Assembly (NCBI GenBank): GCA_963920665.1
Contig: OY987268.1
Span: 23,314,501 to 23,378,500 of the forward strand
DNA: 64,000 nt
Direction: 5' to 3'
Source of the DNA: Straminergon stramineum
Lineage: Eukaryota; Streptophyta; Bryopsida; Hypnales; Calliergonaceae
Position numbers and translations under genes: made by a program. Of this stretch, positions 49,304 to 60,266 are shown piece by piece. Position 1 is the first letter of the stretch. Each line of letters begins with the position of its first letter. Under the pieces are notes generated by a model. That model saw only the letters and a list, made by a program, of their open reading frames with translations. It was not told the origin of the DNA and searched no databases.

Positions 49304-49750
49304 CTCTTTCAATGGAAATTGTCCATGTGTTTCAAAAGAAAAAAAGAAAAAAAAGGGGGGGGGGGGGCGAGAAGGAAAGAAGGAAACAACTAGTCCGGCT
49401 TGTTGTACCACATGCTTTTTTTGTTGTTCTACCAACTTCAGGTTGTATGAACTCAAGGTAGTCCATGCTCTCAAAGTGCCCATGCTCTCAAAAGCGATCA
49501 TGACAAATAAGTTAGGTACATTTTTCTTTCTTCAATGTACCAAATTTGTGTATATTTCAGGAGGTGGTTGCTTTGAGTGACCATTACGTTTCAACTTTAA
49601 AAACCTATGACTGATTACATGAAGGTCCAAAAAATATGAAATCACTGAAGTTAGATGCCAATTCCATTTTTCTTCCTACAAAAATTTCCTAATTTTTTTC
49701 CCAAGGAGTTTAGGTTCTCCCAAAAGGCAATCAATTGGTCAATGGTCACT
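49304..49750. other. Intergenic DNA with a G13 tract
   Basis: Begins with the tail of the host retroposon (to about 49340), followed by an A-rich run and G13 at 49355-49367. No gene seen. Confidence 0.5.
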
Positions 49751-50680
49751 TTAACCTCTAAACACTCAAACTGTGTTTTTTGGTAACGTAGCAATTTGGG
49801 GAAGAACAAAGTTTTAATTCTTTTTCTTTGAAATTTTCACACAACATGTGCCCAAGAAGTAGCTTTAAGGCCCAAAAAATTTCATAACTTTTTGATTACT
49901 AATGGTTCAAAAGTTATTGTATGATATGTCATTTTCATTGCTTGGTGGGCAACCCCCAAAAAATTCTTAAAAAATCACTTTTTTAAGAAATAAAAATTTA
50001 GAATTGGTTTTCTAGATTTATATATACATGGAAAGATTTGAATCATCCATTTTGATTTATGAGATGAAAGTTATGAAGAGTTTTAGTTTGTGGGCAATTA
50101 TGGATTCTCTACTCTAAAATAAACTTTGAAGTCCTTTATTTAACACAATTTTCAATATTTTTGGAAAAAAATTAAAATCATAGGATGTAGATTGTTAGTT
50201 ACAACATTACAACCATTGGGATTGGGATTTCTCAATTCCACAAGAAAATTCTTAACAATTTAGTAATTTGAATCATTCTCTACTTCTTTCTGCTTACTAT
50301 TTTTTTCTTATATGTTGTACAATTCCAAATGATCTAAATTTTTTCAAGCATGTGGCCGACTTGTCTTGAAGAATGAATCCAAAGAAGCACCACCATTTGG
50401 GAATTTTTTTCATACAAATAAATCTTTGTGAAGAACAGCTACCCATTTTTTGGTATGGCAAAAAAAGGACTTTTGTCCATTCAAATGCTAATATCTTGCA
50501 ATCCACATGGTGGGAATTTCTCAAAAAAATTCCACATATTCTCAAACCAATGTACTACAAGATCCTTTGATTACATGTGTCCAAAAATGTTTTCTTTTCC
50601 TAAAATTTGGTCTTTATACTAGAAATGGTAGTTTGGGAGTATTTTTGGTGAAAGCATAGTCAAATACATTTAGGGCTTAA
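49751..50680 (+). mobile_element. TTAA-flanked element, diverged family A relative
   Basis: A 930-bp unit from TTAACCTCTAAACACTC to ACATTTAGGGCTTAA. Same length as family A and same order of landmarks ('gtgcccaagaagtag', 'catttt.atttatgaga.gaaagttat', 'gggcaattatg.a', 'accattgggattggg', 'atatcttgcaatccacatgg', 'agaaatggtagtttgggagt') but strongly diverged, so a separate subfamily. Confidence 0.72.
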
Positions 50681-51630
50681 TAGTAGACTCACTTCAATCA
50701 ATATCCGATGATATTTGATCATAGCTTTAATCCTAAAAAGACATTCTTTTTTCTCGTTTGGTCAAACTTCATTAGTTTTCTATATTAAAACACAACTTTT
50801 AAGAACTTAGTATTTTATTCATGTAGTAATACGTAGCCAAAATTTATCTCCAACTTATTATAATTAAAAACATTAAAATGAAATTTACATGATTTTTTTA
50901 AGTAATTTTTTTGGTAAAAATCATAGTAATTATGAAAATGCTTAAAATAGTATGACATATTTTTAGCAAAATTGGAGATGATAGTGATAAACATTATGAT
51001 GTAATAGCATGCTCCTTGAGTTTAGACTAAGAGAAATTCAATCCCCCCTTAAAAGCAATGTATTTTGAGCTTTCAAGGTGCTACTTTTAAAGGAGTGTGT
51101 TACAAAAATTACAATTTTAACAATTTCGGAATAAATAAATAAAAAGGAATACAAAAGTAGATTATTGGAATTGCATTTTCTTAATCAAGATCCAAGATGT
51201 TTAAAATCAAGAACCATGCAAAATTCAAATTTGACCCTAAAAACCATGCCTCTAAAGAGGGTTTGTCCTTTAAGCAATAAGGCTTGAAATTCACTAAAGA
51301 ACTTTACTTCCATCCTTGATCCATCAATACTTTAGCTAAGCTCTAAAATAATTAAATATTTTATGCAAAAAATGCATATAGTTCCGTGGCTAAGGATGCT
51401 TTTATAATGAATATATATTGCTTCAAGAAGGTTCTAGTGGTACTTGTATCTTTGTATGTACAATTTTTTGCCATTTGGCTACAATCCAAAATTGTTTGCT
51501 CTATTTTGTAATGAAAAAATTCATATTTTTGGTCAAAATAATTGGATTGTTGATGTATCTCAAGACTACCAAGCCAAAATTTAACTAGGTATCACCTAGT
51601 TTTGAATATAGATATCACCAAATATCACAT
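50681..51630. other. A+T-rich intergenic DNA, nothing recognised
   Basis: No gene, RNA or repeat boundary seen. Confidence 0.5.
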
Positions 51631-51885
51631 CTAAACCTTAAGTCAGTTTGCTTGTTTTGCTTTGTTTCTTGAGATCTCTTGAACCGCATGTCCCTAGTCA
51701 TGTGCTTGGTGCCCTCTATTGGAAAGCTTTCTACAAAGAGGGTGCATATGCTTTGTTTCGTGGCATTTCATGACCTACAGTGGGAAAGTTATTGAATTTC
51801 AAATTTCTTTTTTCATCCAAAAAATTAGGAAATCACTTTTACTTTTACTTTTGGTTGTAGCAACAACACAAGGCACACTATAGTA
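51631..51885 (+). repeat. Dispersed repeat, family F copy 4
   Basis: Collinear with copies 2 and 3: 'ctaaaccttaagtcagtttg' start, 'gagatctcttgaaccgcatgtccc', 'gggaaagttattgaatttc', 'caacaacacaaggcacacta' end. Confidence 0.65.
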
Positions 51886-54800
51886 ACATTATATAAGTTA
51901 CACTAAATAATGAAATTAGGTTGCCTTACCCCAAGAAATTTACTTTATAGACCATCAAAGTCAACAAACATTTTTAAAATTATTTCCATTTGTACACATC
52001 GAGGTTCAAAAATCCCAATTACAACAATATGTAATTCAAAAGTAGTTCATTCTTGTACAATAACTGTAAATACTTATTTAGTGTCAAATGTCGAGAAATT
52101 AGTGAGGGGCAACCTAATTTCACTATTCAGTGTAGTGAGTAATGAAGAAAATACCTGGTTATTTTTCCCCATATGATAAAAAAAGCACTGACCACTGCCC
52201 CCCTCCCCGTCCCAAGGTCATGCCCACGAACCCCCAGCCACCCAGTTCGTGGGAGGAATTGCCCATTGAATTCAAATTATTGAAAAGAAAAAGAAAGAAA
52301 GATTTTCTCACCAATTGATGAATTTTCCACACGTCGGGATCCGGCCCTCCTCGTGCCTCGGGCTCCGTGTTAAAATTAGCGGTCGATCTAACGTCACAAC
52401 TCACAAAGTGGCCGTTCCAGAGTTCCCCATTAGGGAACACGTTCCCAATCGTCCCGTTCCCCACTTCGTCTTCCACCAGTGCTGCTGGTAAGCTTAGTAA
52501 AAGTTTGGAGTCCTGGCGCCCGGGAGAGCTTCCTTTGCAGCATCGCTACACTACTTCCGTGGTTTCCATTTGTTGTGGTTTACTAACTCCATTGCACAGT
52601 AATTCCGTGCGCCGGTGATTCCAGCCATTGCCTACCAAATGTTGCAATTCAGAGGTATATAATTTTCTCCGATCGGTGGTTTGTTTGGCTATTTCTTGGG
52701 ATCGTTTTCGCAAGGTGCCCTTTAGCACGGCGTTTTTTCTTTAGCTTCTGCTGGAGGAGAGGAGAACGTGCAGTGAAGAATCTTCTTGTTCTATATTTGT
52801 GAGCTTGCTGTATTTAGAACTCATCGATACCTGCATGCGTGTCGAAATTGGAGGTGCTGACCAAGGAGTGGCCAAATTCGGTACTGAACAGGTGCTCAAC
52901 GAGTTGCTTGTGGAATTGTGTGAAACGCGGAGTTCGATTGGTATCTGTGTATTTTGGAGCTATTCGTTGTGTTTCGCACGACCGCTCATTGATCCATCTT
53001 CAATGTGATGTGGACTTTTGAATTAGAGATTAAGGAGGAAGGTTCGGAGATAGTTTTTTTTTTGAGGGAGTGGCGATGCTTCGGGACGACGTGAGAACCT
53101 TCTTCACTGTCTTTTCAGATCGTCTATCTAGTGACATTGATTTTGCTATGGTTACTAGCGGAGTACAGTGTCTTCTGCGAAATCTACTGCTTCTCTTCGA
53201 GCTTAAGGATTTAATACAGCGATTCGTGTTCCCTGGTAGCCTCTAGTTCTTTCAGTCAGGAATTCGGTAGCATCTCCAGAAAGCCTCGGAAATAACGGTT
53301 TAGGGCAGTGAAAAGTTTCGGGACGACGTGTGATCGGTTTTCACCATTGTAATTTGCCTTTGATGCCTCTTACGTGAGGTTTTCCCTTCGGTCCCAGTGG
53401 ACAGCCAGAACACTAATCGACGCAGTGCTTTTTCATATATAGTTATCGTGAGTGTACTCCATTTAACGCTTGGGAGGCAAGCAAAATATAACCAGAACCA
53501 AGCAGGCTTTTCTCTCGAAATTTCTCAGTCTCTTTGCAAAGTTGATCGTTAATTTCGAATCACCGAAGTGCTATAGGATCTGTTTAGGTTCCGTGCTTAG
53601 CGTAGCGAGATTGCGGCTCAGCTATTTAATCAGGATTACATTACATGTCGTTTCTTGCCATGGCCAGTCTGCCATGCCCGCCTCCGACTTTTCTTTCCTA
53701 CATACTAGCCAGTAGATTGCAGAAACTTTCACGAGGTTGTGTAAGCTGGATGTGCGGTCATGTAGGAATGAAAAGCTCTGTCTCTTGAGATCGACCGTCT
53801 TGCGATTGTCATTGTGCAAGGCTACTCTCTAAAGAAATCCTCTTCGGTGAAATGGAAGGCAGTTGCACACAATTGAGCCATTTTTTTCCTTCGCCATCAA
53901 CGTTTGGCCCTTTGAGCCTTGAATGGTCCCTTATAAGTCACCCAAAACAGCTGTAAGTTTTTAAGTGCAATTAATAGGAGTTGAAGAGCTTCTTAAGACA
54001 ATTAATGGGAGTTAAAGTATTTTGGGTTTCAAGGGTATTAATTTAATGATCTAGTGACATGTGTAGGTACTTAATACTTTCAACTTTGAAAATTCACAAA
54101 ATATTAGAAGAGTTGAGAAGTTTCGGAACAATTTGGGTTGGATTTCTCTTGAAGTCTTTAATACCCTCATCATTGAAATAAAATAATAATTTGACCATAC
54201 GTGATAGGTGATTGTAGAAGCAAAAAAAGGGGCGCTATTAGGTGCCTGACTTTATTGCTCCTTGTTGAACTTGAGAGATTCATGTTCACTGTAGTCTCTA
54301 TTACTATTCCGAGTCCTTCACCAATAAATAGGAACTGGAGTGAGATTGTCTATTGTTTATTTGGGGAGCAATTCCGTTGTGATACCTTGAAGCACTCCCT
54401 GCCGTTCCCTGAGTCAGTGGCAATATCAAATATGATATTGAGTTTATTGTAGTTTCTGCTACAAAATATATTGCTTCTTCTCGACCTTGAGAGATTGTTG
54501 TAGCGGTTCATGTTCACTTGTAGCCTGTGGTTCTGTGAAGTTTCTGTTAGCGGAGATAGGAAGTCAGCGTCACATCGCTGCCTATGGCCAGGCATTTGAT
54601 ATAAGTAAGATTGATAGACTTGTAATCGGCTGAATCTGTGAGAAAGATAACGTAGAGATAATCGGCAAATTAGTTCTCAGATTTGTTGACGGTGCAGGGG
54701 GTTAGTTTGGCCTACGGGTCAGGATCCGAGGCCTTGAGTACAAGTTTTTTGTCACGCGGAAGCAGCAGTCGATGATTGCCGGTACCTGCGTTCGGCTGTA

Positions 54801-56530
54801 TAACCGAGCATCCTACACAGCGGAAGGTGGTTGAGAATGGCGGATCTTTCAACACGGCTTGCTTTACATGACGACACTGTTCTTCAATGGTGAAATAGCG
54901 GTTGTTTATAACAGGTACTCAACCCTAAACATGATGACAAGCTGTCGTTGAAATAATTTTCAGAACCCAAGTAACGACATCTAATATCGGTCAGGAAGCC
55001 AAACTGCGAATGATGATGCACAAGTGGGATCCACAATGACGCTCAACGGTTATCTGTCGGAGATCTCTTCTCAAGTATTCCATTGTTTAGTCTTGTGGAG
55101 GGCTTTTAATGATCATCTATATGTCCCGTACCAAGGCTAACTTAAGAGAAATGCAAGACTCGTCTGTTTGCGCTAGATCTAAGATCAACAAGATGGAATG
55201 CCATTCCTTTTTTCTCCTTGAGTTTTAGAATGTTTTGCCAGAAGCATGTTGCCCCAATTAGGTTTACGAAAGTGGACTTGGTCGACTTATTCAAATTAGA
55301 TCGGATGCTTCAATCTCTGAAATTTACTTTCAATATGCGATCTGTACTGTCGCTTCTAACCTCGGTGCAGAGAAGAACGTGTCAGAAGTTTCTACCTGCT
55401 GCAGCCAGCTGTACCAAAGCTGGCGAATGTGTCCTCATCTTTTAAAATATTCATATTCCGCTCTCTATAGACGAACCTGTAAATGTAGTATTAAGTGCAA
55501 TCAAGATCAAGGATGTTAGTTGCTGTGGAGGACAATATACTTCGTAAACTCTTCACTGAAGTTCAGCTCATCGGAATGTTGATGTTTATACCTTAGTGTA
55601 CGTGATAAGCATGATGGGTATTTGTTTCTCTTTACATTCACCCAGAAGTCAGGGCTATCTCCTCTTGGAGCTCTTTCATCTCAAAGTAGCCCATGTCGCA
55701 TCTGAATTAACTGAGTTCATCAGAATTATCGAAAGTTGTTCTTGTCTGGAATCGCTAGAGCGTCCAGACGAGAAGAAGATTTAGCTTAACTGCATGCTGG
55801 TCAGCTCGACAGCGCAGGCTGGCGGGACTACATCCCAGAATGGGTGACAATCTGCACTTTGAATTCGTCAGATTGAATGAGTTGAATTATGTTTATGTAA
55901 TTCTGAATGAACATACCTGGATATTATGCGAGCACATGACTATCATCGTGTTCGATCTAATTGACCAGATTATCGGCCCTTGGAACTTATCTTTCAACTT
56001 ATGGAACTGAATTGTAATACACTGTTCATCTGTTGCAGTTCACTGTGTTTACCGTGGGAGCGCAATCTTCAAGAGCAGTTGTGAAAGAGCTGTGAAGGGA
56101 AGTGGTGAGGCTATAGTCGTTTTATCACATTGTTTAGGAATCTTGGCATGATTGTCCAGGTTTCTACAAATTGGTTATGGTGGAGGTGAAGGCGTCCTAT
56201 GTTGTTTGAATCGATGAAGACGACTGAGGAGTGTTTGACGGTGTAGTAGGCGTTTTCCAATCTCTTAGTATTCCGGAAGGATTTCTTCATCAGTAAAATG
56301 GAAATGGAAAAGTAGATTAAAGAAACGAAGAACATTTTAGAAGCTGGGGAAAGGGACATGGCATCGCTTCTATTGTAGCAAGGAAATGTCTACAGATTTT
56401 TGAGAGTGAGTTCAACATGACGTGCTTAAGGTTTCGTTTTGGTCCTCAGCGAATACAATAGCAAAGCGATTTTGAACGGAATATATCTCAGAAGAGTGTT
56501 GGTGAGAATTTCAGAGGTAGACACTGCACA
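51886..56530 (+). promoter_or_regulatory. Presumed promoter and long 5' leader/intron region of the SUKH-like gene
   Basis: Base composition becomes balanced and repeat-poor from about 52200. A G+C-richer block (52200-52560) could be the promoter or first leader exon; 'gctgctggtaagc' at about 52481-52493 is a good donor-like site. No coding exon homologous to the family was found upstream of 56531. The region contains imperfectly duplicated units (53190-53270, 54255-54340, 54475-54560; and 53075-53120 with 53305-53350). Transcription across it is inference; an unrelated non-coding gene is equally possible. Confidence 0.35.
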
Positions 56531-58280
56531 ATGTTGGATGTTGCGGAGCATGTTCCAGGAGACCTATCCAAAGGCGGAACCCCTACTAAGAATCATCAAG
56601 CGCATCTCGCAGGTCTCAAGCGCTTGTCCGCGCGCGCGAGTGCAGGTCCTGTTACCCCACCAGGTACCCGTCGGGTTTTCTTCTCCTTCTCTGCTTACGC
56701 CCGCAGTGTTATCGACAAATTAAAAGAATGCGAAGTTCCCATTGCCGAAGGTCTCTCCTGCGAAGAGTTTGAGAGGATCGAAGCAACACATGGATTCACA
56801 TTTCCGCCGGATTTGAAAGGGATACTTGAAGCTGGTCTACCTGTTGGAGCGGGATTTCCTAATTGGCGAGCTGATAGTCCACACCACCTGCGCATGCGGA
56901 TCAACCTACCTATAGTTGGTCTTTTACATCAAGTCGCCACTTCAAGCTTCTGGTGGAAAGGATGGGGTCCAAGGCCATCGGACATCAAGCAAGCGGTCAA
57001 TTATGCTCGCTTTGCTTTACGTAGATCCCCAATCCTTGTCCCTATTTACGGTCATTGCTACGTACCTTCTTCGCCAAGTCTTGCCAGCAATCCTGTATTC
57101 TTTGTATACCAGAAGAGTGCAGTGTACTGCGGGTACGACGTCGCTGATTTTTTCGACCGTAAAGCTTTTCTTACACATAAATTCGAGTTCGGAGACTTGA
57201 TGTATGATATGGGAAGTTTCAGAACTGAAAAAATCCTCCTAGGTGGAGCCTGTGAACACAATAGTAAGCACATGCACCATGCAGACCTTGATTGTGTGCA
57301 CCGTAGCTCGAACTCATCATCAGGGACTGATTCCTCTGAAGCATCAGGATCTGGGACTTCCAGTGGCCAGGGTGAGTCATGGGGTCGAAGTCTGGACTCC
57401 CTTGCCCAGAACATCGAATTTCTGGTGATTCCGCGCGAAGAAAAACTTCAGTATGCAGGCTTTGGGCGATTAAATTCCGGCAGGAGCGCAAGCCGACAAT
57501 TAAGCTTCTCGAGAAGCTTCGATCATCGATCACATGAACCTGACTCTCAACTGGCAATTGAAAGCCAGGATGACATTATGAATTATCCTTACATTGTAGA
57601 GAAACCCCTTCCTCCAAAGACCTTGATGAGGCTCTCTATGGTCCCATGGTCCTCCCGGAGTTCTAGACACATTGAATTTTGGAGCGATCTCGCTGAGAAG
57701 GTGCTCAAACAAATTGCATCTCGAGGTGATGGTTCTTTTTCTCCTCAGAGATCAGATGCCAATGTAGCGAAGCCTCGGGTATATCCCGTGAAGAGGCTTC
57801 TTGAAGAGAGAGAGAGAAAAGAAGTGAAGTCCTCGAAATGGTTGAACGGGTACCTTGATGAAATATCTTTAGTTCTTCAGAAGGGCGGTTGGCAAAAGGA
57901 TGATATAAACGACATGATAGATTCTAAGTCTCCATCACGGCGTTGGAGTCAACAGCTGGATGCACAGGTGAGAAACTCTAGTGTATTCCCAACTCCGTCT
58001 TTCTAAAGATTACTATTGCATTTCTTTTCTCTGTCTGCTATAAATCTAATCAATGAATAGACGTACAAAATTGTGAGAATTGTATTACAAACTATTTAGA
58101 TGGACTTCAAGCATCTATGTTTTCTCGGTGTTCATGGAGATGTTTGCGTGTATGCAGGGAGTTCTGGTTTCCTTAGCCCGGGAAGTCGAGTTCCTTTCTA
58201 TCTCACTCAAAAAGGCCGGGTGGAGTGTCCCAGATGTTACTGAAACCATGACAATGGGCCTGACTGCTCTTTTCAATTAA
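56531..58280 (+). CDS. Plant-conserved SUKH (SMI1/KNR4)-like protein of unknown function
   Basis: Two exons, 56531-57967 and 58158-58280, joined in phase 0 (CAG|gtgaga ... tatgcag|GGA), giving 519 residues. The N-terminus HQAHLAGLKRLSARASAG matches the conserved start of a plant family I know only as uncharacterised, which supports this ATG, although the frame is open back to 56462. Residues of about 75-215 contain EFERIEATHGFTFPPDLKGIL, GLPVGAGFPNWR, FWWKGWGPRPSD and PILVPIYGHCYVPSSP, then NPVFF...GYDVADFF. The layout resembles a SMI1/KNR4 (SUKH) fold. A Ser/Gly-rich low-complexity linker follows (about 260-300). The C-terminal half has two similar short helical blocks, LDEISLVLQKGGWQKDDIND in exon 1 and LSISLKKAGWSVPDVTETM in exon 2. 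No signal peptide or membrane segment. Function unknown; gene structure is secure. Confidence 0.88.
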
Positions 58281-59394
58281 GGTGGCCAATTGATAGGGTG
58301 CTCCCTGAGTGTGCATGCCTCGATTGCATAATGGATTTAATCTCTGACGCAGAATGCATACACAATTTATGTAATTGAACGTTTGGAGTAACTACGGTTG
58401 GCCTCACGTGGCTTTTGTAGTTTGCAGGAACGGATCCTTGCGTGCCAATTTGATGTCGATTTCTTGGAATGAATCGACTCCAGATACGGAAAGGATTGTT
58501 TCATCCAGAGCATACGAACTGTAACAATCTACCGGGAGATGGATTGCTGCGACTAATGTTCAGGTGTTACTTCGGCATGCAATCCAACTATATCTGTTAA
58601 GAAACCTAGTAGCATTTAGTCAGAGGTATCTGGCTTCATTGTGAATTTTGTAATCTTCTGTATATCCGAATACCGTGTGCTCTTTTGACAGAAGTACTCC
58701 ACAATTGGACCTTCTCGAGTTTCATGCATTTTTATTTTTATTTTCTAAAGTCAGTGTAGGACTCTTAACATTGTGTAGCATATCGTCACAACTAGATGAG
58801 TGTACCGAACCCTTTTTACAGACGGGAATATAGATGTACGGAGTGTCGGAGATCATAGTCATGCTTGTGGGTCAGAGAGCCCATGTTTAAGATAGTGGTG
58901 TCCAACATTTGGGCGAGGTTTTTAGATGATTTACCCATACGGGGCTCTTTACAGCATTGCAATTATTGAAGCTCTTCATATGGCAGTACATTTTGAGAGC
59001 AGTATGCTTCAATAAAGTACATCCATTCACTCCGAGAAGCAATCTTACTCTGTTGGCAAACGTCATTTTACTTTTCGGTCCTTTTCCCCCTCGACAGTTA
59101 GATCACTTTGATGTTTGCTATCACAGTTTCTGCAGTGAGTAATGCTGCATTTTGAGTGAGAAAACCAGATTGAACTGTTATGTGATTCCAATTTGAGTTG
59201 ATCGTCCCAACGATAGGTCCCCCATCGGTTTCCTTAGCTTACTCTCAGTCTGTCTTATTACATCCTGGTCTCCTTCGAATGATGAGCATTGCCGGAGCTT
59301 TTGGGAACAATCCAACCTGACTTGTCTATTGAGTTCATTGAATTTGAATCTCACCTTCATGAATTTCAGTGACAAAGTGACAAACTTGTGCGGC
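58281..59394. other. 3' flank, no gene seen
   Basis: The proximal part is presumably 3' UTR of the SUKH-like gene. No further coding signal. Confidence 0.5.
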
Positions 59395-59620
59395 ATCACT
59401 GAAATCTGCTCTGTCGCATCCTTGCTACCGTTGGAAAGCTTTCTACGTGGAAAGGTTGAAAGGTGCACGGGTTATGTATCGTTTGTTTCGTGGCGCTTGG
59501 ACCTACGTGTGGATCTACGGTATGAAAGTTATTGAATTTTGAACTTCATTAAAAAACTAAAAAAAATCCTTTTACTTTTCTTTTGGCTGTTGCAACGGAA
59601 AAGGGCACACTATTTCATAT
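59395..59620 (+). repeat. Dispersed repeat, family F copy 5
   Basis: Contains 'gttggaaagctttctac', 'tcgtttgtttcgtggc', 'gtatgaaagttattgaattttg' and 'gcaacggaaaagggcacacta', matching copies 2-4. It lies between the two convergent genes. Confidence 0.6.
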
Positions 59621-60266
59621 GAAAATGAAGTATCATCACTTTGTTTTACAGAGTAAAAGTAATTTCGTGATATTTGTAAAAAGGGTTTGAGTAGAACTTG
59701 AGTGTCCCGAGAGCATTCCCAGGACTCATATGCAAAGGACGCACCAAAAAATGGCTAAAAGATGAACACGTGATGTCGAGGATGAATGGTGTTATGAACT
59801 TTACCCAATCACTCGCAATTGTGCTCTTTCTCATATTTCTCCGAAGAAATATACAGGGCACGTCAGAAACATCAACGTGGATGACGAACATACCCTCAGT
59901 ACAACCAGCGAGGATTAACTAAGTTACGGCAAAGAAAGCATAACGTACTGAGCATGTGTGTAAATATGCACGGATTTCTTTTTCAACAGATGTCCATGCC
60001 GTATCACCAAACGCAAGATAATCATGTCAGTTTGCACCCAAAACAAGGTTTACAATAAGGGGTGTCAGAGAGTACGCTTTCTGTTACAAAAGAGGTTACT
60101 CCCCAACATGAGTTGAAAACTCTGAAGTATGGGTAGTATTTCTGGGCCGAGATTCTTGGGCTCAGAATCACGCGGGCCCAAAGTAGAACGAGGTCGTGAA
60201 ATCCCGCACCAGAAGTCTAGAGCTCTGACACCCCCGAATCGCTAAACTATACCAAAAATGGGAAGT
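59621..60266. other. Intergenic DNA / 3' UTR of the Sec63 gene
   Basis: The last few hundred bases before the stop codon at 60267 are likely 3' UTR of the minus-strand gene. No other gene recognised. Confidence 0.5.
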
